The notes below the pieces were generated by a model. It did not search any database. It was not told the DNA's origin and saw only the letters and a list, made by a program, of their open reading frames with translations. 64,000 nt of DNA, taken from Niveibacterium terrae (GTDB lineage Bacteria; Pseudomonadota; Gammaproteobacteria; Burkholderiales; Rhodocyclaceae). The stretch is taken from contig NZ_CP172404.1 in assembly GCF_048213115.1 (NCBI RefSeq), forward strand, positions 3,100,001 through 3,164,000. The letters run 5' to 3'. The first letter of the stretch is position 1. Each line of letters begins with the position of its first letter. The translations under genes were made by a program, and so were the position numbers. This document shows, one piece after another, positions 54,316-63,756 of this stretch.

Positions 54316-55563
54316 ATGACTTCCTCCGCTTTCGCGACACTTTTCGCCGGTTTCCTGCTGCTCTCTTTCGGTCTCAGGCTCTGGCTGGCCTGGCGCCAGG
54401 TCAGCCACGTCGGCCGTGCCCGCGCCACGGTGCCCGCTGCCTTTGCGGATCGGATCCCGCTCGAAGCGCACCAGAAGGCGGCCGACTACACGCGCGCCCG
54501 GCTCGCGGTCGGCGTCGTCGAACTGACGGCCGAGATGGCGCTGCTCGTCGCGCTGACTTTCGGCGGCGGCCTGCAGGCGATCCACGACGCCTGGAGCCAA
54601 CAGTTGCCCAGCGGCGGGCTCTGGCACGGAATCGCCTTCCTCGCAACACTGTCGGTGATCTCCTTCATCGTCGGCCTGCCTTTCTCGATCTGGACCACCT
54701 TTGTCACCGAAGCGCGCTTCGGTTTCAACAAGACAAGCCTCGCCGTCTTCATCAAGGATCTCTTCACCGCCGCCTGCGTCGCGGTGGTGATCGGCCTACC
54801 GGTCACTGCGATCGTGCTGTGGTTGATGGCGGCGAGCGGCGCGAACTGGTGGGTCTGGGTCTGGGCCTTCTGGCTCTCGTTCAACCTGCTCGCAATGGTG
54901 CTCTACCCGGTCCTGATCGCACCGCTCTTCAACAAATTCACACCGCTTGAAGACGGCCCGGTCAAGACCCGGATCGAAGCGCTGCTCGCACGCTGCGGTT
55001 TTCGCGCCTCCGGCCTCTTCGTGATGGACGGCTCGAAGCGCTCGGCGCACGGCAATGCCTATTTCACCGGTTTCGGCGCCGCGAAGCGCATCGTCTTCTT
55101 CGATACGCTGATCGAGAAACTCGCCCCCGAGGAAGTCGAGGCGGTGCTGGCCCACGAGCTGGGTCACTTCAAGCTGCGCCACCTGTGGCAGCGGATCGCC
55201 TTCATGGCCGCGATGAGTCTCGCCATTCTGGCGCTGCTCGGCGCGCTGATCACCGAGCCGTGGTTCTTCAATGGCTTGGGCATGAGCGCCAACGACACCG
55301 CGAGCGCGCTCGCACTCTTCCTGTTCGCGCTGCCGGTGTTCAGCTTTCCGCTGACCCCGCTGGGGAGTCTGTGGTCGCGCGTCCATGAATTCCAGGCCGA
55401 CGCCTATGCCGCCCGCCACGCCCAGGCCACCGACCTTGTCTCGGCCCTGGTCAAGATGTACCGCGACAACGCCGGCACCTTGACGCCCGATCCGCTCTAC
55501 TCGGCTTTCTACGATTCTCACCCTCCGGCGCCGATCCGGATCGCCCGCCTGAGCGCTTCATGA
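54316..55563 (+). CDS. M48 family membrane metallopeptidase (STE24-like)
   Basis: A 415-residue multi-pass zinc protease. I start at ATG 54316 (MTSSAFATLFAGFLLL), where the first helix begins. It has HELGHFKLRH for zinc (two His and catalytic Glu) and the third ligand region VHEFQADAYAARH. N-terminal helices and the layout follow the CAAX-protease 1 (Ste24) subfamily. Its end overlaps the rsgA start by ATGA. Confidence 0.93.
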   Translation: MTSSAFATLFAGFLLLSFGLRLWLAWRQVSHVGRARATVPAAFADRIPLEAHQKAADYTRARLAVGVVELTAEMALLVALTFGGGLQAIHDAWSQQLPSGGLWHGIAFLATLSVISFIVGLPFSIWTTFVTEARFGFNKTSLAVFIKDLFTAACVAVVIGLPVTAIVLWLMAASGANWWVWVWAFWLSFNLLAMVLYPVLIAPLFNKFTPLEDGPVKTRIEALLARCGFRASGLFVMDGSKRSAHGNAYFTGFGAAKRIVFFDTLIEKLAPEEVEAVLAHELGHFKLRHLWQRIAFMAAMSLAILALLGALITEPWFFNGLGMSANDTASALALFLFALPVFSFPLTPLGSLWSRVHEFQADAYAARHAQATDLVSALVKMYRDNAGTLTPDPLYSAFYDSHPPAPIRIARLSAS

Positions 55564-56453
55564 AACAGCTCGCGACGCTGATCGCGGCCTTCGGCCGCCA
55601 GTACGAAGTCGAGCTCGACTCCGGCGAGCTACTGCTCTGTTTCCCGCGCGCAAAAAAAAGCCTCTTCGCCTGCGGCGACCGGGTCGAAGTCACAGTCACC
55701 GCGCCCGGCCAGGGCGTCATCGACAAGCTCGAAGCGCGCAGCTCGCTGCTCTACCGCGAAGACGCTTTCAAACAGAAACTGATCGCCGCCAATCTGACCC
55801 AGGTCATCATCGTCACCGCGGTCGAACCGAGCTTCAACCCCGAGCTGCTGACCCGCTGCCTGTGCGCGGCCGAGGATCAGGAGCTCAAGACGCTGATCGT
55901 GCTGAACAAGTGCGACCTCACAACCCAGCTCGACGCGGCCCGCGCGCTGCTCGCACCGCTCGTCGCGATCGGCTACGAAGTGCTCGAGCTGTCGGCGCAC
56001 GGCGAGCTCGGCGAGCTCGCCCGCCGCCTGCCCGGCGAACAAAGCCTGCTGGTCGGTCAGTCCGGAATGGGCAAGTCGACGTTGACCAACGCGCTCGTTC
56101 CCGACGCGGAAGCGAGAACCCGGGAGATCTCGGCGGCGCTCGATTCGGGCAAGCACACGACGACCTTCTCCCGCCTCTACAAGCTGCCCGGAGGCGGAAC
56201 GCTGATCGACAGCCCGGGTCTGCAGATGTTCGGGCTCGCCCAGCTGTCGCGCGGCGCCCTCGAACATTCCTTCATCGATTTTCGCCCCTTCCTCGGCCAG
56301 TGCCGCTTTCGCGACTGCCGTCACGAGGCGGAGCCCGATTGCGCGCTGCGCGCCGCGGCCGAAACAGGGGCGATCCATCCGCAGCGCTTCGCCCACTACC
56401 TGACGCTCAGATCCGAGCTCGAATACGCGCAACGCGCGCGCGTCGGCCATTGA
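55560..56453 (+). CDS. rsgA: Ribosome small-subunit GTPase RsgA
   Basis: Circularly permuted GTPase that matures the 30S subunit. The order of motifs is NKCD (G4), GQSGMGKST (G1), DSPGL (G3), followed by a zinc knuckle (GQCRFRDCRHEAEPDC). The OB-fold is at residues 15-80. 297 residues, coupled to the protease by 4 bases. Confidence 0.96.
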   Translation: MKQLATLIAAFGRQYEVELDSGELLLCFPRAKKSLFACGDRVEVTVTAPGQGVIDKLEARSSLLYREDAFKQKLIAANLTQVIIVTAVEPSFNPELLTRCLCAAEDQELKTLIVLNKCDLTTQLDAARALLAPLVAIGYEVLELSAHGELGELARRLPGEQSLLVGQSGMGKSTLTNALVPDAEARTREISAALDSGKHTTTFSRLYKLPGGGTLIDSPGLQMFGLAQLSRGALEHSFIDFRPFLGQCRFRDCRHEAEPDCALRAAAETGAIHPQRFAHYLTLRSELEYAQRARVGH

Positions 56454-56521
56454 GCGCCAGCAAATCCGGTCATGGTTCGCTTGCGGAGCGCTGATAGAAT
56501 CGAAAGTCCAGGAGATATTTC

Positions 56522-57559
56522 ATGCCGTTTGGACTTCACTCACTGATCCTCTCGCAGACCGACATGGCGGGTTCGCTGATTCCCGCCGAGTTCTCGCTCT
56601 ACGCCCCGTCCGCCGAGGAAGTCTTCCTGTTCGGTGACATGACGCACTGGCAGAGCGGCAAGCTCGCGATGCAGCGCGACGGCGACGGAGTCTGGCGACT
56701 CAAGCTGCAACTGCGCAGCGGCCAGTGGCACTACAAGTTCGATGTCGATGGCCGGCGCATTCCCGACCCGATGAATCCGCTGATCGCCGAGGACGGGATG
56801 GGAATGGGCGAATGCCACTCCTATGTCTTCCTCGGTCAGGGCGAATGGGACGACAAACCCAAAGTGCCCAAGGGCGAGCTGATCGACACCTTGATCCCCT
56901 GCACCAAACTCGGCGGCAACCTGCCCGGACAGCTCTACCTTCCCCCGGGAACCGGAGATAAGGACAAGCTGCCTCTGCTGACGCTGATCCACGGCCACCA
57001 GATGCGCGCAAACCAGTGGGCAACCAATGGCCGCATCCGCCAGTTCATGGACAACCTGCTTGCCCAGGGCCTGATTCGTCCATTTGCGGTTTTCCTTCCG
57101 GGCGGCCACGCCGGTCACGCCATGGAGAAATACGGCGAGGCGCTGACCCAGACCGCGCTACCCTGGCTCTCCCGCCAGTACCCGGTATCAGGCGAAGCCG
57201 CACTGAGGGCGATAGGCGGCATGTCGATCAGCGAATATGGCCCGCTGGCGATGGCTCTTGCCCACCCCAAGGCGTTCAGCCTCGTCGTGCCGATGAACGA
57301 GACTTTCCAGGATTCGGTGATCAGCACCGCGTTGGGCAAGCAGCCTTTCCGCATCCACCTGTTCTGCACGACCGAAGGCTGCGCCCCGCCGCAGTACCGG
57401 CAGCTGATGGAGCGGACCCGCTCGCTGGGGCTGAGCCTGCCCTTCATGCGCCTCGACGGCGTGCCGACCTGGCGCAACTGGAACGAGATGACGCCGGAGC
57501 TTCTGGTCAAGGTCTCGGATCACTTTCACCAGGCCAAGCGCAAACCCAAAACAGCCTGA
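56522..57559 (+). CDS. Esterase with N-terminal CBM48/E-set-like domain
   Basis: A 345-residue protein. Residues about 15-105 resemble the glycogen-binding (AMPK/CBM48) E-set fold (APSAEEVFLFGDMTHW, WHYKFDVDG). Residues about 115-340 form an alpha/beta hydrolase of the esterase D/enterochelin-esterase type with the nucleophile Ser in GGMSISEYG (about 235). There is no signal peptide. AGGAGA precedes the ATG. A role in carbohydrate-ester or siderophore-ester hydrolysis is possible; the substrate is unknown. Confidence 0.78.
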   Translation: MPFGLHSLILSQTDMAGSLIPAEFSLYAPSAEEVFLFGDMTHWQSGKLAMQRDGDGVWRLKLQLRSGQWHYKFDVDGRRIPDPMNPLIAEDGMGMGECHSYVFLGQGEWDDKPKVPKGELIDTLIPCTKLGGNLPGQLYLPPGTGDKDKLPLLTLIHGHQMRANQWATNGRIRQFMDNLLAQGLIRPFAVFLPGGHAGHAMEKYGEALTQTALPWLSRQYPVSGEAALRAIGGMSISEYGPLAMALAHPKAFSLVVPMNETFQDSVISTALGKQPFRIHLFCTTEGCAPPQYRQLMERTRSLGLSLPFMRLDGVPTWRNWNEMTPELLVKVSDHFHQAKRKPKTA

Positions 57560-57685
57560 GGCCACACAGGCTCCCGGTCTGGCTCCCTGGCCAGTAGATC
57601 CGGATATACGCAGCGGGATATATCGGTCTCGCCACCCACTGTCAGGGCTGGAAGTTTTCGCGCAACGCGCTAAAATCTCCGGATC

Positions 57686-57889
57686 ATGGATGTGATCAAA
57701 CAGGCGGACGGACAATGGGCGGTCCGCGACGATCAGGGAACAGTCGTCGGAGAACTCGACGGCCGCTATAGCGACTGGGTCGCGCGCGCGGATGGGCGCA
57801 CGCTGGGTGTCTGCAAATCGCGCCGCACCGCCGAGATCCTGGTTCGCGCCTACCACCGCGGTGGCTTGAAGCGCTTTACCGGAAGCTGA
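57686..57889 (+). CDS. Small hypothetical protein
   Basis: A 67-residue protein (MDVIKQADGQWAVRDDQ) with no recognised family. It contains a beta-rich N-terminal half and a basic C-terminus (RAYHRGGLKRFTGS). TAAAAT at 57671-57676 could be its -10, but the ribosome site is weak. It ends inside the tamB 3' end on the opposite strand. Coding is likely but not certain. Confidence 0.5.
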   Translation: MDVIKQADGQWAVRDDQGTVVGELDGRYSDWVARADGRTLGVCKSRRTAEILVRAYHRGGLKRFTGS

Positions 57890-60800
57890 CCGTGTAGTTC
57901 AGATCGAGCGCCTGCTCGGTCCCCGCCCTGACCACCAAAGCAATCTTCTGGGTCAGCGCATAGCTCAGCCTGACCAGACTCTCGGTTCCCTGAACGCCCT
58001 GCTCCAGCGACAGATAGAGGTCGTTCGACAGGCGCTTGCCGACCACGACGACCTGCTGGCTGACGCTCTCACCGCCGCTGGCCGCGCTGCTGGTCGCGAA
58101 ACCGGTTGCCGAGCCGGCGACCTGGCTGGTCGTTGCCCGTCCCAGGCCCTTGCTTTCCGACTGGGCAAGGCGGATCTGATCCACGCCGAAGACGCTGGCG
58201 ATCTGTCCGGTGATCCCGCCGGTCGTATCCCCGAACAGCACTCCGGCCGCGGCCATCATCAGCGCTCCGTCCGCCTCCGATCCGCTGCCCGGCGCGCGCC
58301 CCAGCATGATCCACGACATCTTCTCGACATCGGGAACGTTCGGCGAGGAGACCAGCTTGACCCGGGGCTTCTGCGCGCTCCCGGTGATCTGCACGCCGGC
58401 TTCGACAGACAGTCCCTTGCGCAACGCGGTCACATTCAGCGCCGGGTTGGCCAGCGGCCCCAGGAAGGTGATCTTTCCTTCGTCGATCGTCAGGCGCTGA
58501 CCATAGGCATCATAGACGCCTTCCTGAGTCTCGATGGCGCCGCTGGCGCGCAGCGCCTCGCCGGGGCGCGCATGCAGGCTCAGCGCACCGGCAAGGCGCG
58601 TATCGACCCCGAAAGCCTTCAGGTACAGGGCCTGGCCGAGATCGACCTCGAGGTCGGTCGCGATCCGGAAGCGCTGCTCCCCGCTCTGGGTCCGCCCGCG
58701 GACCACGACATCGTCGTCGAGCGTCGGCAGTCCCTTGCGGGCAAACCCGATGAAGCCGGCCGGGACCGTGAAGCGTCCGGTCAGCGTCATCGATTTCCAC
58801 GTCGATTCAATCTGGCCCTGACCCGAGATCAGCAACCAGCGATCCCGGCGTTGCAGCATCGCGAGCCGGTCGGCGTCGATCCGGAACAGACCTCGTCCAC
58901 TCGCCAGCTCAATCTGCCCGCTCGCGCTCGCCCGGCCGGGCTGGGCCGTCAGCGCCTTGAAATCGATCCGCTTCTCATCGGGCCTGACCCGGGTCGGCGA
59001 AACAAAGGAAAGTTCATCCAGATAGGCCCGGTCGGCATCGAAACGCAGCCTGAGCCGCCCTCCGCTGACCCTGAGCCCCTGATCGACCATCACCAGGCCC
59101 AGGTTCTCCCCCTGGGCCGAGCCGCTCGCGAGCGGATGCGCGGGCGTGCCGTTGACAGCGAAATCCCCGGAGATGCTGCCGGTCGTCCTCAGGTTCGCAT
59201 CGATCAGCGGCCCCAGCCAATCGACGCGGGGAATCGCGATCTGCGCCCTGCCCTGCAGAGCTTCGTCGGGCGCGAGACGCCAGAGCAAACCGACCCGCAT
59301 GAGGCGCGCCGACAGCGAAGCCGTGAAGCGACCGCTGCGCAGGCCCAGAGCGCTCGCCCTGACGCTGAGGCTGTCATCCTTGACGCTCGCCGAAGCGTCG
59401 AGCTCGCTCAGTCCCAGCGCGACCGGAGAATCGTCGCCGACGACGACATCGCCACCTTCACGAAAAACCCGGACGTGGCCGTTGGCGTGCTCGGCGAGCT
59501 GGAGATCCCATTCGGCACCGAACTGCAGCGCGATCCGGCGCGTGCGCACGCGCAGCGGATCGATCGCGCCAGGGCGGATCTCGGCGCCCGACAGATGTCC
59601 GCGGGCAAGGATCTCGCGGGCAGTCCAGCTCAACAGCTCAGAGCTGATCTCGGTTTTCTCGCCACGCAGCGTTGCCGCTCCGAGGCGCAGGTGATCGGGG
59701 CCGAAGGCCAGATCGGCCGGAGCGACGAGGTGGAGCTCGCCCCCCGCTTCCAGCCCCAGGCGCTTGAGCTTGCCGCTCCAGGCCAGAGCCTGGCCGAGAC
59801 CGCCCCGGGCCTCGGCATGAAGCGCGTAGCGGCGCGGCAGCTCCAGCTCCAGCTTCAAAACGTGGTCGGACCTCAAACCCTGAGCGCTGAGCGTGGCCCG
59901 CCGCAGTTTCGCGTCGGGCTCGCCGGGGGCACGATAACCGGCCAGCGCAAACTGCAACGAAAACGGCGAAGCCCGTCCTTCGGGAAGACGGGCGCGCAGA
60001 TTGATCGCATCGAGCCGGTGTCCCCCCGGAACAGCCAGCTTGTCCCCGCGCAGATCGATATCCCCCGCGAAGTGATCGAGCGAACCGGAAAGCGAGCCCG
60101 TGCCGGTGAGCCGACCGTCGAAACCCGCGCCCAAACGGGAGAGCGCGGGAGCATCGATGCGAAAAGCGAGCTTCTCGCCGGAGCGGCCGAAAGCGCCTTC
60201 GGCGCTGATCCGATTGCCGAGCGCGTCGAGCGTGAACCGGGTGCGGCGCAGATGACCGTCGGCAAGCGAGACGGCGCCCTCCCCTCCGACCGGCAGGCCG
60301 GCAAAGCGGCTGTCGGCGAGCTCAAAGCTGCCGTCCAGTGCGAGTTTCGGCGCGAGCCGGCCCTGGGCGGAGAGCCGTCCGGACAACGAACCCACCGGCG
60401 AAGCCGCCCAGAATGCGTGCGGATCGAAACGCGAGGCCTGCAGTTCAACGGAAAAACGGCGCGTCGCGTCCAGGCTCAGCGAGCCGGATCCTCCCAGCTC
60501 GGCAGAACCCGAAGCGAGGCGCAGCGCGGAGAGCTCGAGCCGAGAGCCACGCCGGACGAGATCGGCGGCGAGGCGCAGTTTCCCGTCGCCGACATCGACG
60601 TGGGCTTTCTGGCTGTCGCGTCCGGCCTCGGCGACGATCTGCCCGGCAAGGCGGGCAGAGGGCAGACGGCTGTGCAAGCGGGACGGATCGAGTCCGGCCA
60701 GCACCAGATCGGCTTCAAGCATTCCCCAGGCATCCGGCTGGCCCGCTCGGCGCCAGGCCAAGCGCCCGGCCATTGTGCCGCCACCGGGCACGCGCAGATC

Positions 60801-61895
60801 GACCTTGCCCAGCTCGACGCGGCTGCCGTCCCACGCGAGATCGGTGGTGAGGCGCTCCACCGGAAGCCGTCCCGAATCGAGCGTGCCGGCTTCGCTGTTG
60901 AGGACTGTCACCGGCCCGCCGATCCGCAAACCGCTCTTTGCCGCGGCCTCGGGAAGGCCGCGCCGAGGGCGCAGCGGCGCGAGCTGCGCCTTCAGCGCGA
61001 GCTGGGCGCGGGGAGATGCGGGATTGAGCCTTTGCGGATCGAAAGAGTCTGCGTCGAGATCCAGCCCCACCAGCGTCTGCGCGGCGAAACTCTTCAACCT
61101 GAGCCGGCCACGGAGCTTGAAGAGATCGGAGCGACCGTCGCCGGCGAGGTCGAGGTCGACCAGCGACCCGTTCGCCGTCACGCGCGCCGGCAGTTCCCGG
61201 GCACCATAGCGAACCCGGATCCGCCCATTGGCCGCAATCGCGAAAGGCGGGTCGGGAACCAGACTGCCGCTCAGCGAAGCCGGTCCCCAGTCGGTCTGCC
61301 CGGAGAGGGACTGGATCAGCCAGCGATGACGGGCGAAGACGGCCCTGGCCTCGAGGGCGGAAAACCCGAACAGCCGGACATGGTTATGGGCGTCAAGATC
61401 GGAGGAGAAGTCGAAGCGCCCGAGCTTCGCGCGTTCGACGTGAAGCTCGAAGGGCAAGGCGAAGGACTTGGGGATGGACGGCGGCTTCCCCGAGGCTTGA
61501 TGACCGACTTCGAGCGAGCTCGCGGCAAGGCTACGGCAGTGCAGCACGCCGCGCAGGAGCCCGGAGAGCTGCCAGTCCACGGCGAGATCCCGGATTTCGA
61601 CCCGGGTCAGTCCGATCTCGAGATGAAAGCGTTCGAGCGCGAAGCGGTCGCGCAAACGCCCGCTGACGCCTTCGATCCGCAGATCCCCGCGCCCGAGCAC
61701 GTTCAGGCTCTCGGCAAGCGCGACCAGCCCTGAGGGCGTCTCGACGAGCCAGGCCAGCCCGACCCAGGGGAGGAGCGCCGCGGCAAGCCCGAGCAGCATC
61801 GCGACAGGGCGACGCGCGACGCGTCCCGCCAGGCGCGACCAGAAGCGCTGGGGCGCTGGCTTTTCCGGCTTCTCCCGCGGCGCCTCTTCGCTCAT
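57876..61895 (-). CDS. tamB: Translocation and assembly module protein TamB
   Basis: A very large inner-membrane-anchored protein of about 1339 residues that spans the periplasm and moves lipids or assists outer-membrane assembly. One N-terminal membrane helix (about residues 25-50) is followed by long repetitive beta-helical DUF490-type sequence and a conserved C-terminal end (GARPGSGSEADGAL, then KIALVVRAG). I use ATG 61893-61895; the TTG at 61907 is unsupported. It begins 4 bases after the trpC stop, so it shares the trp transcript, and no tamA lies beside it. Confidence 0.92.
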   Translation of the reverse strand: MSEEAPREKPEKPAPQRFWSRLAGRVARRPVAMLLGLAAALLPWVGLAWLVETPSGLVALAESLNVLGRGDLRIEGVSGRLRDRFALERFHLEIGLTRVEIRDLAVDWQLSGLLRGVLHCRSLAASSLEVGHQASGKPPSIPKSFALPFELHVERAKLGRFDFSSDLDAHNHVRLFGFSALEARAVFARHRWLIQSLSGQTDWGPASLSGSLVPDPPFAIAANGRIRVRYGARELPARVTANGSLVDLDLAGDGRSDLFKLRGRLRLKSFAAQTLVGLDLDADSFDPQRLNPASPRAQLALKAQLAPLRPRRGLPEAAAKSGLRIGGPVTVLNSEAGTLDSGRLPVERLTTDLAWDGSRVELGKVDLRVPGGGTMAGRLAWRRAGQPDAWGMLEADLVLAGLDPSRLHSRLPSARLAGQIVAEAGRDSQKAHVDVGDGKLRLAADLVRRGSRLELSALRLASGSAELGGSGSLSLDATRRFSVELQASRFDPHAFWAASPVGSLSGRLSAQGRLAPKLALDGSFELADSRFAGLPVGGEGAVSLADGHLRRTRFTLDALGNRISAEGAFGRSGEKLAFRIDAPALSRLGAGFDGRLTGTGSLSGSLDHFAGDIDLRGDKLAVPGGHRLDAINLRARLPEGRASPFSLQFALAGYRAPGEPDAKLRRATLSAQGLRSDHVLKLELELPRRYALHAEARGGLGQALAWSGKLKRLGLEAGGELHLVAPADLAFGPDHLRLGAATLRGEKTEISSELLSWTAREILARGHLSGAEIRPGAIDPLRVRTRRIALQFGAEWDLQLAEHANGHVRVFREGGDVVVGDDSPVALGLSELDASASVKDDSLSVRASALGLRSGRFTASLSARLMRVGLLWRLAPDEALQGRAQIAIPRVDWLGPLIDANLRTTGSISGDFAVNGTPAHPLASGSAQGENLGLVMVDQGLRVSGGRLRLRFDADRAYLDELSFVSPTRVRPDEKRIDFKALTAQPGRASASGQIELASGRGLFRIDADRLAMLQRRDRWLLISGQGQIESTWKSMTLTGRFTVPAGFIGFARKGLPTLDDDVVVRGRTQSGEQRFRIATDLEVDLGQALYLKAFGVDTRLAGALSLHARPGEALRASGAIETQEGVYDAYGQRLTIDEGKITFLGPLANPALNVTALRKGLSVEAGVQITGSAQKPRVKLVSSPNVPDVEKMSWIMLGRAPGSGSEADGALMMAAAGVLFGDTTGGITGQIASVFGVDQIRLAQSESKGLGRATTSQVAGSATGFATSSAASGGESVSQQVVVVGKRLSNDLYLSLEQGVQGTESLVRLSYALTQKIALVVRAGTEQALDLNYTVSFR

Positions 61896-61899
61896 GAGT

Positions 61900-62730
61900 T
61901 CAGACAAAAAGCCTGACGAGCTCTATTCCGGGATCGGCGGCGCGCATGAAGGTCTCCCCGATCAGGAAGGCATTGACGCCATTGCGGCGCATCAGCGCGA
62001 CATCGGCCGGACCGGTGATTCCGCTCTCGCAGACAACGATGCGATCTTCGGGAATCCGTTCGAGCTGGGACAGGGTCGTTTCCAGATCGACCTTGAAAGT
62101 GCGCAGATTGCGGTTGTTGATGCCGATCAACGGGGTCGAGAGCTTCAGCGCGAGCGCGAGCTCGGCCGCATCGTGCGATTCAACGAGCACTGCCATGCCC
62201 AGATCGAGAGCGATCGCCTCGAGTTCGAGCAGCGTGGCCAGCGCTTTCTCCGCCACCGCGGCCGAGACGACACCCTCGGGCGGCAGGAAAGCCGCGACGA
62301 TCAGCAGGATGCAATCCGCATCCATCGCCCTCGCTTCGAAGATCTGATAGGCGTCGACGATGAAGTCCTTGCGCAGGACCGGCAGGCGACACGCGGCACG
62401 CGCTTCCCTGAGGTAATCGGCCGAGCCCTGGAAATACTGGCTATCGGTCAGCACCGACAGGCAGGCCGCACCGCCCCGCTCGTAGGAGTCGGCGATTGCG
62501 GCCGGCGAGAAATCCTCGCGGATCACGCCTTTCGACGGGCTGGCTCTCTTGACTTCGGCGATCACGCCCGACTTGCCGGCTGCGATCTTCTCGCGGATCG
62601 CACCGACAAAGTCGCGCACGGGCGCGCCCGCGCGGGCGCGTTTGACGATCGCCTCGCGCGAGACGCTCTGCTCGGCGATCGCAATTTCCTCGCGTTTGGT
62701 CGCGAGGATCTTCTGCAGGATGTCACTCAT
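61900..62730 (-). CDS. trpC: Indole-3-glycerol-phosphate synthase
   Basis: Tryptophan pathway TIM-barrel enzyme of 276 residues. It opens MSDILQKILATKREEIAIAE; IAEVKRASPSKGVI and LRKDFIVDAYQI carry catalytic lysines, and CESGITGPADV forms the phosphate site. It directly abuts trpD (no spacing), so the two are probably coupled. It is mono-functional, without a fused TrpF. Confidence 0.97.
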   Translation of the reverse strand: MSDILQKILATKREEIAIAEQSVSREAIVKRARAGAPVRDFVGAIREKIAAGKSGVIAEVKRASPSKGVIREDFSPAAIADSYERGGAACLSVLTDSQYFQGSADYLREARAACRLPVLRKDFIVDAYQIFEARAMDADCILLIVAAFLPPEGVVSAAVAEKALATLLELEAIALDLGMAVLVESHDAAELALALKLSTPLIGINNRNLRTFKVDLETTLSQLERIPEDRIVVCESGITGPADVALMRRNGVNAFLIGETFMRAADPGIELVRLFV

Positions 62731-63756
62731 TTATTTGAACTGTCCGGTGAATCTGACCAGCTCGTCAAGCTTGGCACGCGCCGCGCCGCTGGCGATGACT
62801 TCAAGCGCACGCGCGACTCCGCTCTCCAGCGTGTCGGCATTACCTCCGACGTAGAGACTGGCGCCGGCGTTGAAGGCCACGATGTCGCGGGCCGCCGCGT
62901 TGCTGCCGTCGAGCGCGGCGAGCAGCAGGGCCCGCGAGTCCTCGACCGTATCCGCGCGCACGGCTGAGGCCGGATGCAGGGCAAGGCCGACATCTTCGGG
63001 GCTCAAGCGGTACTCGCGCACCACCCCGTCCCGCAACTCGCCGACCAGAGTCGGTGCCGAGATCGAAAGCTCGTCAAGACCGTCGAGGCCGTGCACGATC
63101 AACGCGTTGCGGCTACCCAGACGCTGCAGCACCCGGGCCTGGATGCCGACCAGATCGGGGTGAAAGACGCCCATGACCTGGTTGGCGGCTCCGGCCGGGT
63201 TGGTCAGCGGCCCCAGGATGTTGAACATCGTCCGCACGCCCAGCTCACGCCGGACGGCTCCGGCGTGGCGCATCGCGCTGTTGAAATTGGGCGCGAACAT
63301 GAAGCCCAGCCCGATCTCGTCGATAGCCGCACCGACCTGCTCGGGCGTCAGCGCGAGGTGCACGCCCAGCGATTCGAGCGCATCGGCCGACCCCGAACAG
63401 GACGAGACCGCGCGTCCGCCGTGCTTCGCGACCTTGGCACCCGCGGCGGCGGCGACGAACATCGCGGTCGTCGAGATGTTGAAGGTATGGGCTCCGTCTC
63501 CCCCCGTGCCACAGGTGTCGACGAGCAGCGAACGGTCGGTCGCGAGCGGCACTTTCGTGCCCAGCTCGCGCATCACCAGCGCGGCGCCGGTGATCTCGCC
63601 AATCGTCTCCTTCTTGACCCGCAGACCGATCAGGATGCCGGAGATCAAGGTCGGGCTCATCTGCCCTGACATGATCTGCCGCATCAGGTCGATCATCTCC
63701 TCCTGAAAGATCTCGCGGTGTTCGATGACGCGTTGCAATGCCTCTTGGGGGTTCAT
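62731..63756 (-). CDS. trpD: Anthranilate phosphoribosyltransferase
   Basis: Joins anthranilate to PRPP. The VDTCGTGGDGAHTFNIST motif and KHGGRAVSSCSGSADALE loop are intact. 341 residues, starting MNPQEALQRVIEH. The start overlaps the trpG stop by ATGA. Confidence 0.97.
   Translation of the reverse strand: MNPQEALQRVIEHREIFQEEMIDLMRQIMSGQMSPTLISGILIGLRVKKETIGEITGAALVMRELGTKVPLATDRSLLVDTCGTGGDGAHTFNISTTAMFVAAAAGAKVAKHGGRAVSSCSGSADALESLGVHLALTPEQVGAAIDEIGLGFMFAPNFNSAMRHAGAVRRELGVRTMFNILGPLTNPAGAANQVMGVFHPDLVGIQARVLQRLGSRNALIVHGLDGLDELSISAPTLVGELRDGVVREYRLSPEDVGLALHPASAVRADTVEDSRALLLAALDGSNAAARDIVAFNAGASLYVGGNADTLESGVARALEVIASGAARAKLDELVRFTGQFK

Noticed and set aside
58572..61733. A 1053-codon open frame antisense to tamB
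   Set aside because: It lies exactly opposite a clear tamB gene, has Arg/Pro/Gln-rich non-domain sequence and reflects high GC at third codon positions.
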